The notes under the pieces are model-generated. The model was not told the DNA's origin. It saw only the letters and a program-made list of their open reading frames with translations, and did not search any database. Shown here one piece after another: positions 19,324-28,978 of a stretch of 64,000 nt of DNA. Every line of letters starts with the position of its first letter. The stretch's first letter is position 1. Origin of the DNA: Pseudoalteromonas undina (GTDB lineage Bacteria > Pseudomonadota > Gammaproteobacteria > Enterobacterales > Alteromonadaceae); NCBI RefSeq assembly GCF_000238275.3, contig NZ_AHCF03000004.1, forward strand, positions 372,001 to 436,000, in the 5' to 3' direction. Both the position numbers and the translations under genes were made by a program.

Positions 19324-19566
19324 CTACCAAGTGTGCCCTAACTGTGCGAGCAACTTTTTACTCTGATATGGGACTTTTAAATTGTTTTCTTTAGGCTGTT
19401 GGCGAAAAAAAGTAGCTAAAAAGCGCTGACGAAAGCTTAAACCTGATGAAAACCCTGATTGTTTAGCAATTTTATCTATGTTTTGGTTACTCGTTTCTAA
19501 TGGCTGCTGTGCTTTGGCAAGTAGTTCTGATACACAGTATGGAGAGAGGCCAATGTAAGCAGTCAA
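19324..19566 (-). pseudogene. Fragment of an AraC-type regulator (C-terminal helix-turn-helix only)
   Basis: An open frame of about 80 codons whose translation contains LLAKAQQPLETSNQNIDKIA followed by KQSGFSSGLSFRQRF. This is the 'Rl..A..LLE.t...i..IA...GF.s..sFrq.F' pattern of the second AraC helix-turn-helix. There is no sensor domain: a TGA stop lies a few codons before the frame begins, no ATG fits, and no further AraC-like sequence is seen upstream. The tail after RQQPKENN looks altered. It is best read as a decayed remnant of a FtrA/GlxA-like regulator, possibly once controlling the patatin gene downstream. Confidence 0.6.
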
Positions 19567-19644
19567 GCTAAAGAAAAATCAACAGACTTATTTTTATGTT
19601 GCAGTAAGGTATTTTCGATTGCTATTTATATTACATTCTGAGAT

Positions 19645-19660
19645 ATTAATTATAATATAA
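19645..19660. promoter_or_regulatory. Weak GntR-type operator motif upstream of tkt
   Basis: This AT-rich stretch matches the locus consensus TTGTATTATMATACAA at 12 of 16 positions, 22 bp before the tkt start. Base composition could give such a match by chance, so it is only suggestive of co-regulation with araBDA. Confidence 0.3.
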
Positions 19661-19682
19661 TATTAACAGGAAATAATTACAG

Positions 19683-21686
19683 ATGACTCTGCCTAGTTCT
19701 CAATCTGCAAATGCAATCCGTATGCTTGCTGTCGATGCTGTTCAAAAAGCTAACTCTGGTCACCCAGGTGCGCCAATGGGAATGGCCGATATTGCCGCTG
19801 TGCTTTGGCAAAAATTTCACCGTCACAATCCATCAAACCCTAGCTGGGTTAACCGCGATCGTTTTGTATTGTCAAATGGCCATGGCTCAATGCTGCAATA
19901 TGCGCTATTGCACCTAAGCGGTTATGACGTCAGTATTGAAGATATTAAACAGTTTCGCCAATTACATTCTAAAACACCTGGTCACCCAGAGTACGGTTAT
20001 ACTCCAGGGGTCGAAACAACAACTGGACCACTAGGTGCCGGTATTGCTAATGCGGTAGGTATGGCGATTGCTGAAAAAACTTTAGCGGCACAATTTAACA
20101 AACCACATTTTGATATCGTTGATCACTTTACTTATTGCTTTTTAGGCGATGGTTGTTTGATGGAAGGTATCTCTCATGAAGCTGGTTCATTAGCGGGTAC
20201 TTTAAAGTTAGGCAAACTGATCGCTTTTTGGGATGACAATGGCATCTCAATTGATGGCGAAGTAGAAGGTTGGTTTACTGACGATACGCCAAAGCGTTTT
20301 GAATCATACGGTTGGCAGGTTATTAGTGGCGTTGATGGTCACGACATGGCTGCGATTGCCAGTGCTATTGAAGCGGCACAAGCGAACCCTGAGCAACCAA
20401 CGCTTATCTGTTGTAAAACAGTGATTGGTTTTGGTTCACCCAATAAATCAGGCAGTCATGATTGTCACGGTTCACCACTGGGTAATGATGAAATTGCAGC
20501 GGTTCGTGAGCAACTAAATTGGCCACATCCAGCGTTTGAAATTCCACAAGATGTATATAATGAGTGGAATACTCAAACTAAAGGCCAAGACTTAGAAAGT
20601 GCCTGGCAACAAACCTTTGCCGCATACAGCAAAGCGCACCCTGAATTAAGTAACGAGTTTAACCGTCGTGTGATGGCTAAATCATTACCGAATAATTTTG
20701 CTGAACTTGCTGATCAATACATTACTAAGTGCCAAGATGAAATGCAAAACATTGCAACGCGTAAATCATCACAAAATGCGATTACCTTTTTTGCCCAGCA
20801 ATTACCTGAATTAATGGGCGGCTCTGCTGACTTAGCTGGCTCAAACTTAACTTTATGGCCTGATGCAAAGGGCTTACAAGAAGACGACGCGGGTAACTAT
20901 GTATTTTATGGGGTGCGTGAGTTTGGCATGAGCGCCATTATGAATGGTATTGCATTACATGGTGGCTTTATCCCATTTGGTGCTACATTCTTAATGTTTA
21001 TGGAATATGCACGTAATGCTGTGCGTATGTCTGCATTAATGAAAGCGCAAAGCATTTTTGTCTACACTCATGATTCTATTGGTCAAGGTGAAGATGGCCC
21101 AACTCATCAGCCGATTGAACAAATTGCCAACCTGCGTATGACACCTAATATGACGACGTGGCGCCCATGTGATGAGGTTGAAACAGCTGTTGCGTGGCGT
21201 CAAGCTCTAATAAAAGAAGCTGGCCCAAGCGCGTTGATCTTTAGTCGCCAAGGCACCAAAGCTATGCCGCGTGATAAAGCGCAGTTAGACAATGTAGCAA
21301 AAGGGGGTTACACCCTCGTTGAGTGTGAGCAAACACCAGAGCTAATTTTAATGGCAACAGGCTCTGAAGTTGAATTAGCGGTTAATGCGGCAGCTGAGCT
21401 AACAGCTCAAGGCAAACAAGTGCGTGTTGTTTCTATGCCATCAACCAATCAGTTTGATTTACAAGATAAAGCATACCGCCAAAGTGTATTACCTGCAGGT
21501 GTGGCTAAAATTGCCGTCGAAGCTGCACACAGTGATTTTTGGTATAAATACGTTGGCCAAGATGGTGATGTATTAGGTATGACTACTTTTGGTGAGTCAG
21601 CACCGGGTGCTGTATTGCTGGAGCATTTTGGTTTTACCGTAGAGAACTTAGTTGCTAAGGCAAATGCGTTATTAAACGACATCTAG
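19683..21686 (+). CDS. tkt: Transketolase
   Basis: A 667-aa TPP enzyme that transfers two-carbon units between pentose- and other sugar phosphates. N-terminal [36 protein letters not shown] with downstream [10 protein letters not shown] (the GDG-N TPP/Mg motif) and [19 protein letters not shown] are diagnostic. It is full length against E. coli TktA (663 aa). It is placed in the arabinose locus, convergent with tal and next to araBDA. It is therefore probably a pathway-dedicated copy that takes the xylulose-5-phosphate made by AraA-AraB-AraD; another copy elsewhere in the genome is expected but not visible. Confidence 0.95.
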   Translation: MTLPSSQSANAIRMLAVDAVQKANSGHPGAPMGMADIAAVLWQKFHRHNPSNPSWVNRDRFVLSNGHGSMLQYALLHLSGYDVSIEDIKQFRQLHSKTPGHPEYGYTPGVETTTGPLGAGIANAVGMAIAEKTLAAQFNKPHFDIVDHFTYCFLGDGCLMEGISHEAGSLAGTLKLGKLIAFWDDNGISIDGEVEGWFTDDTPKRFESYGWQVISGVDGHDMAAIASAIEAAQANPEQPTLICCKTVIGFGSPNKSGSHDCHGSPLGNDEIAAVREQLNWPHPAFEIPQDVYNEWNTQTKGQDLESAWQQTFAAYSKAHPELSNEFNRRVMAKSLPNNFAELADQYITKCQDEMQNIATRKSSQNAITFFAQQLPELMGGSADLAGSNLTLWPDAKGLQEDDAGNYVFYGVREFGMSAIMNGIALHGGFIPFGATFLMFMEYARNAVRMSALMKAQSIFVYTHDSIGQGEDGPTHQPIEQIANLRMTPNMTTWRPCDEVETAVAWRQALIKEAGPSALIFSRQGTKAMPRDKAQLDNVAKGGYTLVECEQTPELILMATGSEVELAVNAAAELTAQGKQVRVVSMPSTNQFDLQDKAYRQSVLPAGVAKIAVEAAHSDFWYKYVGQDGDVLGMTTFGESAPGAVLLEHFGFTVENLVAKANALLNDI

Positions 21687-21704
21687 GTTAAAGTTTTACC
21701 TGAT

Positions 21705-21743
21705 AAAAAGCCCGCTGATTTAATTAAATCAGCGGGCTTTTTT
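21705..21743. terminator. Bidirectional terminator between tkt and tal
   Basis: A perfect 38-bp palindrome (arms 21705-21723 and 21724-21742) with a GC-rich core AGCCCGCTGA and flanking A and T runs. It can terminate tkt on the plus strand and tal on the minus strand. Confidence 0.93.
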
Positions 21744-21804
21744 ATATCTTTAATTCGAGCTCTCGATAATGATTGATCATCAAGAGCCCAATTTAGTTAA
21801 TGAT

Positions 21805-22758
21805 TTAGACTAGCTCAGCTAAGATTGCTTCTAGTTTTTCTTGGTCAATTGCAAACTGACGAATGCCTTGGCTTAGTTTATTTGTTGCCATTGCATCTTG
21901 GTTCATTTCCCAGCGGAACGCTTGTTCGGTCATAGGCTCTGGGGCAGCAACTGTTTCAGTGGTAGGAGCAAGTTGACGCGCTAAAGGTGCATCTGTTGCT
22001 GCCAGTTCTGATAATAGCCCTGGGCTGATGGTTAATCTATCACAGCCTGCTAGCAACTGAATTTCGTTGATGTTTCTGAAACTTGCGCCCATAACGATGG
22101 TTTTATAATCATGCTTTTTGAAAAAGTCATAAATATGAGTCACTGATTGCACGCCTGGATCGTTAGCACCGCTAAAATCAGTATCAGTATTAGTAGCTTT
22201 ATACCAATCCAAAATACGCCCTACAAATGGCGAAATTAAATAAGCACCTACCTCAGCACAGACACGGGCTTGGGCAAACGCGAATACCAGCGTTAAGTTA
22301 CAACGAATACCTTGTTGCTCAAGTACTTTTGCCGCTTGAATACCTTCCCATGTTGACGCTATTTTGATCAACACCCGTGATGTATCAATATCTTGCTCTT
22401 TATAAAGTGCAACGAGCTCAAGCGCTTTATTAATCGTTGCTTGAGTATCAAATGATAAGCGCGCATCGACTTCAGTAGATACTAAACCTGGGACTTGCGC
22501 CATTAGGTTTGCACCAATCAATACTGATAACTTATCGGCGGCTTTACTGATCACTTGTGCATTGTCATTGGTTTGTTGCTTAGCCCAAGCAACGGCTTCA
22601 ACAGCCAGTGGACGGTATTTTTCAATTTTAATCGCATTGAGTAATAACGATGGATTTGTTGTGGCATCTTGCGGCTTATATTGGTCGATCGCTTCAAAAT
22701 CACCGGTATCAGCAACCACAGTGGTCATGGTTTTTAATTGTTCTAATTGGCTAGACAT
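21805..22758 (-). CDS. tal: Transaldolase
   Basis: A 317-aa class I transaldolase (E. coli TalB is also 317). [21 protein letters not shown] is the usual start and the Schiff-base lysine lies in [30 protein letters not shown] and [12 protein letters not shown] are conserved. The ATG at 22758 is preferred over one six bases upstream because AGGA sits six bases before it. It converts sedoheptulose-7-phosphate and glyceraldehyde-3-phosphate, completing pentose-phosphate processing of arabinose carbon with the convergent tkt. It is divergent from araB across a 237-bp regulatory region holding three copies of the putative operator. Confidence 0.95.
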   Translation of the reverse strand: MSSQLEQLKTMTTVVADTGDFEAIDQYKPQDATTNPSLLLNAIKIEKYRPLAVEAVAWAKQQTNDNAQVISKAADKLSVLIGANLMAQVPGLVSTEVDARLSFDTQATINKALELVALYKEQDIDTSRVLIKIASTWEGIQAAKVLEQQGIRCNLTLVFAFAQARVCAEVGAYLISPFVGRILDWYKATNTDTDFSGANDPGVQSVTHIYDFFKKHDYKTIVMGASFRNINEIQLLAGCDRLTISPGLLSELAATDAPLARQLAPTTETVAAPEPMTEQAFRWEMNQDAMATNKLSQGIRQFAIDQEKLEAILAELV

Positions 22759-22765
22759 AGGCATC

Positions 22766-22781
22766 CTATTTTATCATACAA
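22766..22781. promoter_or_regulatory. Putative GntR-type operator at the tal start
   Basis: CTATTTTATCATACAA matches the consensus TTGTATTATMATACAA at about 12 of 16 positions with an intact right half-site. It lies 8-23 bp upstream of the tal ATG, where a bound repressor would block elongation or initiation. Confidence 0.5.
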
Positions 22782-22897
22782 AATAAATTAATGGCTTTTA
22801 GCATTGCTTACAACATGGTTTAAGCCCTTTTTTAGTGCAAAACATTAGTTTAAAGGGCACAGGTGTCACGACTATTTCAGAATTAATCTGTTAATAA

Positions 22898-22946
22898 TAT
22901 TTTTATAATACCTTTACAACCCGTCATTATTGATATTATCATACAA
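22898..22946 (+). promoter_or_regulatory. araB promoter with two operator copies
   Basis: A -35-like TTTACA (22913-22918) and -10-like TATCAT (22937-22942) are 18 bp apart. The operator-like TGATATTATCATACAA (22931-22946, 14 of 16 to consensus) covers the -10. A second, weaker copy, TATTTTTATAATACCT (22898-22913), abuts the -35. This arrangement fits repression of araBDA by the locus GntR regulator. Confidence 0.55.
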
Positions 22947-22995
22947 ATAACAGTAATGACTAACATTGTTAGTATCCAATTAGTGAAAGGTATTT

Positions 22996-24648
22996 ATGTC
23001 TCGTTATACATTGGGCTTAGATTATGGCTCTGATTCAGTAAGAGCACTGCTTGTTGATGTAATTACAGGTAAAGAGCTGGCTAGCCATTTAGTGAATTAT
23101 CCGCGTTGGGCGCAAGGTTTATATTGCGACCCAAGTAAAGACCAATTTCGTCAGCATCCACAAGACTACATCGACAGCTTGATTGAGGTCGTCAATGGAC
23201 TATGGCAACAAGTACCTGCGGGAACTGCGGATAAAGTAATAGGTATGAGTTTTGATACCACGGGATCAACCCCGGTGGCTATTAATAACCAAGGTACGCC
23301 TTTAGCGCTGACAGAAGAATTTGCTGAAAACCCTAATGCGATGTTCATTCTTTGGAAAGACCATACGTCGATTAAAGAGGCGAATGAGATCACCAAAGCC
23401 GCGACCAATAACGAGGTTAATTATCTTTCACATATGGGCGGTATCTATTCATCAGAATGGTACTGGGCAAAAGCACTACATATTTTTAGAGATGATGCGG
23501 CTGTAAAAGCGGCAACTTACTCGTGGGTAGAGCATTGTGACTGGATGACTGCATTAATGTGTGGCACCACTCACCCAGAAGTATTAACGCTGGGACGTTG
23601 TGCTACGGGCCATAAACAAATGTGGAATGAGCAATGGGGTGGTTTCCCACCAAATAGTTTCTTCAGCAATATTGACCCATTATTAGATGGTGTGGTTGAT
23701 ACGCTTAATGCCACAACTCAACCGAGTGACCAAGTCGCTGGTAAATTAACAGCGCAATGGGCTGATAAACTTGGTTTATCACAGAATGTAGTTGTAGGTT
23801 ACGGTGCTTTTGACTGTCATATGGGGGCAGTGGCTGCCAATGTGCGTCCAGGTGTTTTAACTAAAGTAATGGGCACTTCAACCTGTGACATTACTGTTAC
23901 TTCAAAACAGCAACTAGGCGATACGTGCGTTAAAGGTATTTGTGGTCAGGTTGATGGTTCAGTTATTCCAGACATGATTGGCCTTGAAGCGGGGCAATCT
24001 GCGTTTGGCGATTTATATGCATGGTTTAAAAATCTGATGCTATGGCCGACTCGCCAATTAACAAATTTAAACGACGTTGAACAAAACTTGATAAATAAAA
24101 TTGAAGACTCAATTTTAGTTGATTTATCAAAAGCTGCCAGTGCATTACCGGTTAAAAATACCGATGTAACAGCACTTGACTGGGTCAACGGCCGTCGCAC
24201 ACCTGATGCAGACCAAAGCGTAGCAATGGCCATAACGGGCATGAAAATGGGCACTGATGCGCCGCAGTTCTTTAAAGCATTAGTTGAGGCGACGGCTTTT
24301 GGTGCTCGTGCTATTACTGAACGTTTTCAAAATGAAGGCGTGCCAATTGAATCAGTGGTGGTAATTGGCGGTATTTCGAAAAAATCAGATTACGTAATGC
24401 AAACCTGTGCGGATGTATGGAACTGCCAAATTGACGTACTTGAAAGTGAGCAAAGTTGTGCGCTTGGCGCTGCCATTATGGCCGCAGTGGCTGCCGGTGA
24501 ATATGCAACGGTTGCTGATGCACAGCAAGTGATGGCGTCTGCTGTGTGTCATCAATACCTACCAAATCCAGAGCGTGTTGCTGTTTATGATGAGCTATAC
24601 GCTAATTATCAAGCGCTGGCACAGTATGTTGATGGAGCAAAATCATGA
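22996..24648 (+). CDS. araB: L-ribulokinase
   Basis: A 550-aa FGGY-family kinase that phosphorylates L-ribulose to L-ribulose-5-phosphate with ATP. It starts YTLGLDYGSDSVRALLVDV (phosphate-1 motif). MGTSTCDITV, YGAFDCHMGAVAANV and VVVIGGISKKSDYVMQTCAD are typical of ribulokinase. It is full length. AAAGG lies five bases before the ATG. It is the first gene of araB-araD-araA; its stop overlaps the araD start (ATGA). Confidence 0.95.
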   Translation: MSRYTLGLDYGSDSVRALLVDVITGKELASHLVNYPRWAQGLYCDPSKDQFRQHPQDYIDSLIEVVNGLWQQVPAGTADKVIGMSFDTTGSTPVAINNQGTPLALTEEFAENPNAMFILWKDHTSIKEANEITKAATNNEVNYLSHMGGIYSSEWYWAKALHIFRDDAAVKAATYSWVEHCDWMTALMCGTTHPEVLTLGRCATGHKQMWNEQWGGFPPNSFFSNIDPLLDGVVDTLNATTQPSDQVAGKLTAQWADKLGLSQNVVVGYGAFDCHMGAVAANVRPGVLTKVMGTSTCDITVTSKQQLGDTCVKGICGQVDGSVIPDMIGLEAGQSAFGDLYAWFKNLMLWPTRQLTNLNDVEQNLINKIEDSILVDLSKAASALPVKNTDVTALDWVNGRRTPDADQSVAMAITGMKMGTDAPQFFKALVEATAFGARAITERFQNEGVPIESVVVIGGISKKSDYVMQTCADVWNCQIDVLESEQSCALGAAIMAAVAAGEYATVADAQQVMASAVCHQYLPNPERVAVYDELYANYQALAQYVDGAKS

Positions 24649-25346
24649 GCTACACAGAGTTAAAGCGTGAAGTATTTGAAGCCAATATGGAATTACAACG
24701 TCGTGGTTTAGTAATTTATACCTTTGGTAATGTGTCGCAAATTGACCGCGACAAAGGTGTCATTGCGATTAAACCAAGCGGTGTGTCGTATGACCAAATG
24801 AAAGCGGAAGACATGGTGATTGTTGATTTAGAAAACAACATTGTTGAGGGCAGTATGCGGCCATCTTCAGACACCAAAACCCATATCCATCTGTATCGTC
24901 ATTTTAATGAGATTGGTGGCGTTACCCATACTCATTCAACCTACGCAACAGCATGGGCACAAGCAAAACAAAGCATTCCGTGCTTTGGTACGACACATGC
25001 TGATTATGTGCACGGTGATATTACCTGTACGCGTGAGCTTACTGATACGCAAGTAAATGGTGATTATGAGCTTGAGACTGGTATTCAAATTACCGATGCT
25101 TATAAAGACCGTGACCCAAAAGCAGCACCTATGGTGATTGTGGCAGGGCACGCACCGTTTACGTGGGGTAAAGATGCAGCGCAATCTGTTTATCACGCGG
25201 CGCTGCTAGAAGAAATTGCTCGCATGGCTTACCTAACTCGCACGCTTGATCAACATGCAGGTGCACTTAAAAAGTCTGTGATGGATAAACATTATTTAAG
25301 AAAACACGGTAAAGATGCCTACTACGGCCAAAGTAACCGTGGCTAA
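24645..25346 (+). CDS. araD: L-ribulose-5-phosphate 4-epimerase
   Basis: A 233-aa class II aldolase-family epimerase that makes D-xylulose-5-phosphate from L-ribulose-5-phosphate. Substrate loops [11 protein letters not shown] and [11 protein letters not shown] are followed by the zinc-binding [14 protein letters not shown] (two His) and [13 protein letters not shown] (third His). The E. coli protein is 231 aa. Its start overlaps the araB stop by four bases, indicating translational coupling, and araA follows 22 bp after its stop. Confidence 0.95.
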   Translation: MSYTELKREVFEANMELQRRGLVIYTFGNVSQIDRDKGVIAIKPSGVSYDQMKAEDMVIVDLENNIVEGSMRPSSDTKTHIHLYRHFNEIGGVTHTHSTYATAWAQAKQSIPCFGTTHADYVHGDITCTRELTDTQVNGDYELETGIQITDAYKDRDPKAAPMVIVAGHAPFTWGKDAAQSVYHAALLEEIARMAYLTRTLDQHAGALKKSVMDKHYLRKHGKDAYYGQSNRG

Positions 25347-25368
25347 CCAGTACAAGAGGAATTTATAT

Positions 25369-26868
25369 ATGCCGTCGTCAATCAAAGAAGTTTGGTTTGT
25401 AACTGGGTCACAACATTTATATGGCCCAAAAGTGTTAAACACCGTTGCAGATAATAGCGCTGCAATTGTTGCAGGTTTAAATAGCGAAGCTAATTTACCG
25501 GTTAACTTAGTGTGTAAGCCAACGGTGAAAACGCCTGAAGAAATTCATGCGGTGTGCCAAGCAGCAAACACCGATCCTAATTGTGTAGGTCTAGTATTAT
25601 GGATGCATACGTTCTCACCCGCGAAAATGTGGATTGCTGGATTAAACGAGTTACGTAAACCATGGTTACACCTTCATACGCAATTCAATGCCGCGCTACC
25701 GTGGGCTGATATTGATATGAACTATATGAATACCCATCAAAGTGCCCACGGTGACCGTGAATTTGGTTTCATTGGTACTGTAATGCGCAAAGAGCGCAAA
25801 GTGGTTGCTGGCCACTGGCAACGTGCTGACGTACAAAAGCAAATTGATGATTGGTGTCGCGCAGCTAAAGGGTGGGCTGAGAGCCAAACACTTAAAGTGG
25901 CACGTTTTGGCGATAATATGCGTCAAGTTGCGGTTACTGAAGGTAACAAAGTTTCAGCACAAATCACCTTTGGTTATGAAGTACATGCCTTTGGCGTAGC
26001 GGAGCTCGTTAAAGTTGTTGATACCGTAACGGATGCCGAAGTAGATGCGCAGCTTGAAGTATACAAAACTGACTATGTGATTAGCGATGAAACGCTGCAA
26101 GATGATTACAAAGTATCGATGCTACGCAATGAAGCACGTTTAGAGCTTGGTATGGAGCGCTTTTTAGAAAAAGGTGGCTTTAAAGCATTCACTAACTGTT
26201 TTGAAGATTTATCAGGTTTATCAGGTTTACCAGGACTTGCAACGCAGCGCTTAATGGCGAAAGGCTTTGGCTATGGCGGCGAGGGCGACTGGAAAACAGC
26301 TGCCATGGTACGCATCATGAAAGTAATGGGTGAAGGCCGTGAAGGCGGTTGTTCATTCATGGAAGACTACACCTATAACATGGGCGATACTGACCAAGTA
26401 TTAGGTGCTCACATGTTAGAAGTGTGTCCATCAATTGCTGCGCAAAAACCACGCCTTGAAGTTCACACTCATACCATTGGGGTGAAATGTGATGTGGGTC
26501 GTTTATTGTTTACTGCTAAAGCAGGTGAGGCAATTAACGTTTCGCCAATTGATATGGGTAATCGTTTTCGTATATTAATTAACGAAGTAGACACGGTAAC
26601 CCCACCGGCTGAATTACCGCATTTACCGGTTGCATCAGCATTGTGGGAGCCAAAACCTAACCTATCAGTAGCGTCTGCTGCGTGGATCCATGCAGGTGGT
26701 GCACACCATACTGCGTACAGCCAAGCTGTTACCACCGATATGATCGTTGATTTTGCTGAAATGGCAGGTGTTGAAACCATGATTATTGATGCTGATACCA
26801 GTATCCGTGGTTTCAAAACAGAACTACGCCACAATGCAGCGTATTACATGTTAAAACGTGGGCTTTAA
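25369..26868 (+). CDS. araA: L-arabinose isomerase
   Basis: A 499-aa enzyme converting L-arabinose to L-ribulose (E. coli AraA is 500 aa). [17 protein letters not shown] is the standard start. [36 protein letters not shown] and the metal-site EVCPSIA and HTHTIGVK follow. The start at 25369 is chosen because AAGAGGA lies about eight bases upstream; the frame is open further upstream into the end of araD. It is the last gene of araBDA and is followed by a strong terminator at 26904. Confidence 0.96.
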   Translation: MPSSIKEVWFVTGSQHLYGPKVLNTVADNSAAIVAGLNSEANLPVNLVCKPTVKTPEEIHAVCQAANTDPNCVGLVLWMHTFSPAKMWIAGLNELRKPWLHLHTQFNAALPWADIDMNYMNTHQSAHGDREFGFIGTVMRKERKVVAGHWQRADVQKQIDDWCRAAKGWAESQTLKVARFGDNMRQVAVTEGNKVSAQITFGYEVHAFGVAELVKVVDTVTDAEVDAQLEVYKTDYVISDETLQDDYKVSMLRNEARLELGMERFLEKGGFKAFTNCFEDLSGLSGLPGLATQRLMAKGFGYGGEGDWKTAAMVRIMKVMGEGREGGCSFMEDYTYNMGDTDQVLGAHMLEVCPSIAAQKPRLEVHTHTIGVKCDVGRLLFTAKAGEAINVSPIDMGNRFRILINEVDTVTPPAELPHLPVASALWEPKPNLSVASAAWIHAGGAHHTAYSQAVTTDMIVDFAEMAGVETMIIDADTSIRGFKTELRHNAAYYMLKRGL

Positions 26869-26903
26869 TCACTTATAACGGCAGTGATCTAAGTTAACTA
26901 AAT

Positions 26904-26937
26904 AAGCCAACTTTATAGTAAAGTTGGCTTTTGTTTT
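26904..26937 (+). terminator. araA intrinsic terminator
   Basis: A perfect 12-bp stem (26904-26915 with 26919-26930) around TAG is followed by TTGTTTT. It ends the araBDA message 36 bp after the araA stop. Read-through would reach the HAD phosphatase 20 bp beyond. Confidence 0.9.
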
Positions 26938-26956
26938 CTCAGAATTTGGAGTACAG

Positions 26957-27547
26957 ATGCTCGATCTCACAAAATACCAAGGTATTATTTTTGATATGGA
27001 TGGCACACTTATCGATTCGATGGGCTCTCATTTAAAAGCATGGGAGCTAACCTGCTATGCGTTTGATTATCCGTTTGATTATGATTATATGTATGGCTTA
27101 GGTGGCGTACCAACACTTGCCACAGTTGATATTCTTAATGAAAAATTTGGACTTAGTCATGACGCAGATGCCGTTGCAGAGCAAAAACATCAGTTTTGGC
27201 TAGGTTTAGACAGCAAACCAGAAATCATAACTGAAACAGTCGATGTATTAAACTATTACCATGGCAAAATGCCAATTGGGGTAGGTACTGGTGCGGATCG
27301 TGCGCATGCTGTTGACCACTTAACCCATACAGGGTTAATTGATAAGATTAAAACTTTAGTCACCGCCTGTGATGTTCGCCACGGTAAACCTCATCCTGAA
27401 ACTTTCTTAACAGTAGCAAAGCAAATAGGTATTCAACCACAAAATTGTGTAGTGTTTGAAGACACGCAAATAGGTTATCAAGCAGCGACTGCGGCGGGTA
27501 TGGATTGTATTTTAGTCAAAGACGGCAAAATACAACTAAAAACTTAG
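26957..27547 (+). CDS. HAD-superfamily sugar phosphatase (YqaB/beta-phosphoglucomutase-like)
   Basis: A 196-aa HAD hydrolase. GIIFDMDGTLIDSMGSHLKAW holds the nucleophile Asp and general-acid Asp. MPIGVGTGADRAHAV is motif II, VRHGKPHPETF supplies the motif III Lys, and CVVFEDTQIGYQAATAAGMD is motif IV. It is closest in style to E. coli YqaB (fructose-1-phosphatase). The start at ATG 26957 has GGAG upstream; the frame extends into the araA terminator and that part is not coding. Its role in an arabinose locus is probably to dephosphorylate misphosphorylated or accumulating sugar phosphates (inference). Confidence 0.82.
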   Translation: MLDLTKYQGIIFDMDGTLIDSMGSHLKAWELTCYAFDYPFDYDYMYGLGGVPTLATVDILNEKFGLSHDADAVAEQKHQFWLGLDSKPEIITETVDVLNYYHGKMPIGVGTGADRAHAVDHLTHTGLIDKIKTLVTACDVRHGKPHPETFLTVAKQIGIQPQNCVVFEDTQIGYQAATAAGMDCILVKDGKIQLKT

Positions 27548-27575
27548 GCGAATAAATTTGCAATTACCTGTCAAA

Positions 27576-27591
27576 TTGTATTATAAAAGTA
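27576..27591. promoter_or_regulatory. Putative GntR-type operator upstream of galM
   Basis: TTGTATTATAAAAGTA has a perfect left half of the consensus TTGTATTATMATACAA. A second right-half-like TACAATTATA follows at 27596. A possible TTGCAA (27558-27563) to TATAAA (27582-27587) promoter with an 18-bp spacer is overlapped by the site, 29 bp before the galM ATG. Confidence 0.5.
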
Positions 27592-27619
27592 TAAATACAA
27601 TTATAAAAAGGTTATTGGT

Positions 27620-28831
27620 ATGTCATTGCAATGTGTAACTCAGCGCCTAACAGCGGTTCATCAGTCGTCAACATCGATTAAAAAATTATCTCGCGGTATC
27701 TTTGCAGTGGCAGTGTCTTTATCAATAGCCTTAACCCCCGCGTGTGCTCACCAAGGAGACAATATGACCAATTCACCTTCTGCATTACTGCGTGCTTACG
27801 GCAAGCTGGCAGATCAAACTCCGATCAACCAAGTAACTTTAACCAATAGTAATGGCGTGAGCGTTGATGTGATCAATTATGGTGGCATCATAACGCGCAT
27901 CGAAACGCCAGACAGCAATGGCAACATGGGTAACATTGTTTTAGGTATGGATAATCTGGAAGATTATACGAATTCAACCACTTACTTTGGTGCAATCATT
28001 GGTCGATTTGGTAATCGTATTGCCAATGGTAAATTTAGCCTTAACGGTACCGACTATCAATTAGCCACTAATGATGGCGATAATCACTTGCACGGTGGCG
28101 TGCAAGGTTTTGATAAAAAAGTCTGGACTATGGCGCCATTTAGTACAGAAAACAGTGCGGGTGTAACACTTAAGCTTATAAGTCCTGATGGCGATCAAGG
28201 TTATCCAGGTACCTTGACCACGCAAGTAACTTATACGCTGACCAATAAAAATACCCTAAATATGCAATTTGTGGCAAAAACAGATAAGCCAACCATCATC
28301 AATATGACCCAGCACAGCTATTTTAACTTGGCGGGTAAGGGCGATATTCTCGATCATCAAATGCAAATCAACTCAAATGCAATTACCCCTGTGGATAGCG
28401 GTTTGATCCCAACAGGTGAGTTGATGCAAGTGGCTAGCACGCCGTTTGATTTCAGAAATTCAAAAGCGATTGGCAAAGACATTAATATTGATGATGAGCA
28501 GCTAAAGCTTGGTAAAGGTTATGACCATAACTTTGTACTTAAAAACAAACCTAATCATGATTTGATTGAAGCCGCTAATGTGTATGAACCAAGCTCAGGG
28601 CGTACATTGACTGTATATACCGAAGAGCCAGCGGTACAGTTTTACTCGGGCAACTTTTTAGATGGCAGCAGTAAACAAGCTTCAGGTTTAGTACATAAAT
28701 TAAGAAGTGGTTTTTGTTTAGAGCCACAGCACTTTCCAGACGCGCCTAATCAGCCAAGATTCCCAAGCACGACATTGCTCCCAGGTGAGGTTTACTCAAC
28801 TCGTATCGTGTATGAGTTTGGTACTAAGTAA
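27620..28831 (+). CDS. galM: Secreted aldose 1-epimerase (mutarotase)
   Basis: A 403-aa GalM-family protein that interconverts sugar anomers. An N-terminal ~45-residue extension has a hydrophobic core (GIFAVAVSLSIALTP) ending ACAHQGD, an export signal, so the enzyme should work in the periplasm. The core shows GGIITRIETPDSNGN, GRFGNRIANGKF, GDNHLHGG, MTQHSYFNLAGKGD (catalytic His) and EEPAVQFYSGNF (catalytic Glu region). E. coli GalM is 346 aa and cytoplasmic; the extra length here is the signal region. AAAAGG precedes the ATG. It precedes a lipoprotein GH43 and probably supplies the right arabinose anomer for uptake. Confidence 0.88.
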   Translation: MSLQCVTQRLTAVHQSSTSIKKLSRGIFAVAVSLSIALTPACAHQGDNMTNSPSALLRAYGKLADQTPINQVTLTNSNGVSVDVINYGGIITRIETPDSNGNMGNIVLGMDNLEDYTNSTTYFGAIIGRFGNRIANGKFSLNGTDYQLATNDGDNHLHGGVQGFDKKVWTMAPFSTENSAGVTLKLISPDGDQGYPGTLTTQVTYTLTNKNTLNMQFVAKTDKPTIINMTQHSYFNLAGKGDILDHQMQINSNAITPVDSGLIPTGELMQVASTPFDFRNSKAIGKDINIDDEQLKLGKGYDHNFVLKNKPNHDLIEAANVYEPSSGRTLTVYTEEPAVQFYSGNFLDGSSKQASGLVHKLRSGFCLEPQHFPDAPNQPRFPSTTLLPGEVYSTRIVYEFGTK

Positions 28832-28846
28832 TAATCTTGCTCGATA

Positions 28847-28885
28847 AGCGTAGAGTGCCGTTTTTACACTGACGAACTCTATGCT
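28847..28885 (+). other. galM-GH43 intergenic hairpin
   Basis: Ten-bp arms AGCGTAGAGT and ACTCTATGCT (one G-U pair) enclose a 19-nt loop just after galM, with no U-tract. It is a possible RNA processing or stability element between the two genes. Confidence 0.35.
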
Positions 28886-28978
28886 ACGGGCAACAACAGA
28901 AATCTAAAAAAGCAAAGCTTTCGAATCAAACCATCGCTCAATATGGATGGATAATAAAAATCAAGGGTGATAACAACA

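Noticed and set aside
24936-25196. 86-codon cysteine-rich frame antisense to araD
   Set aside because: Product of antisense codons over conserved His/Thr-rich araD motifs; not a plausible gene.
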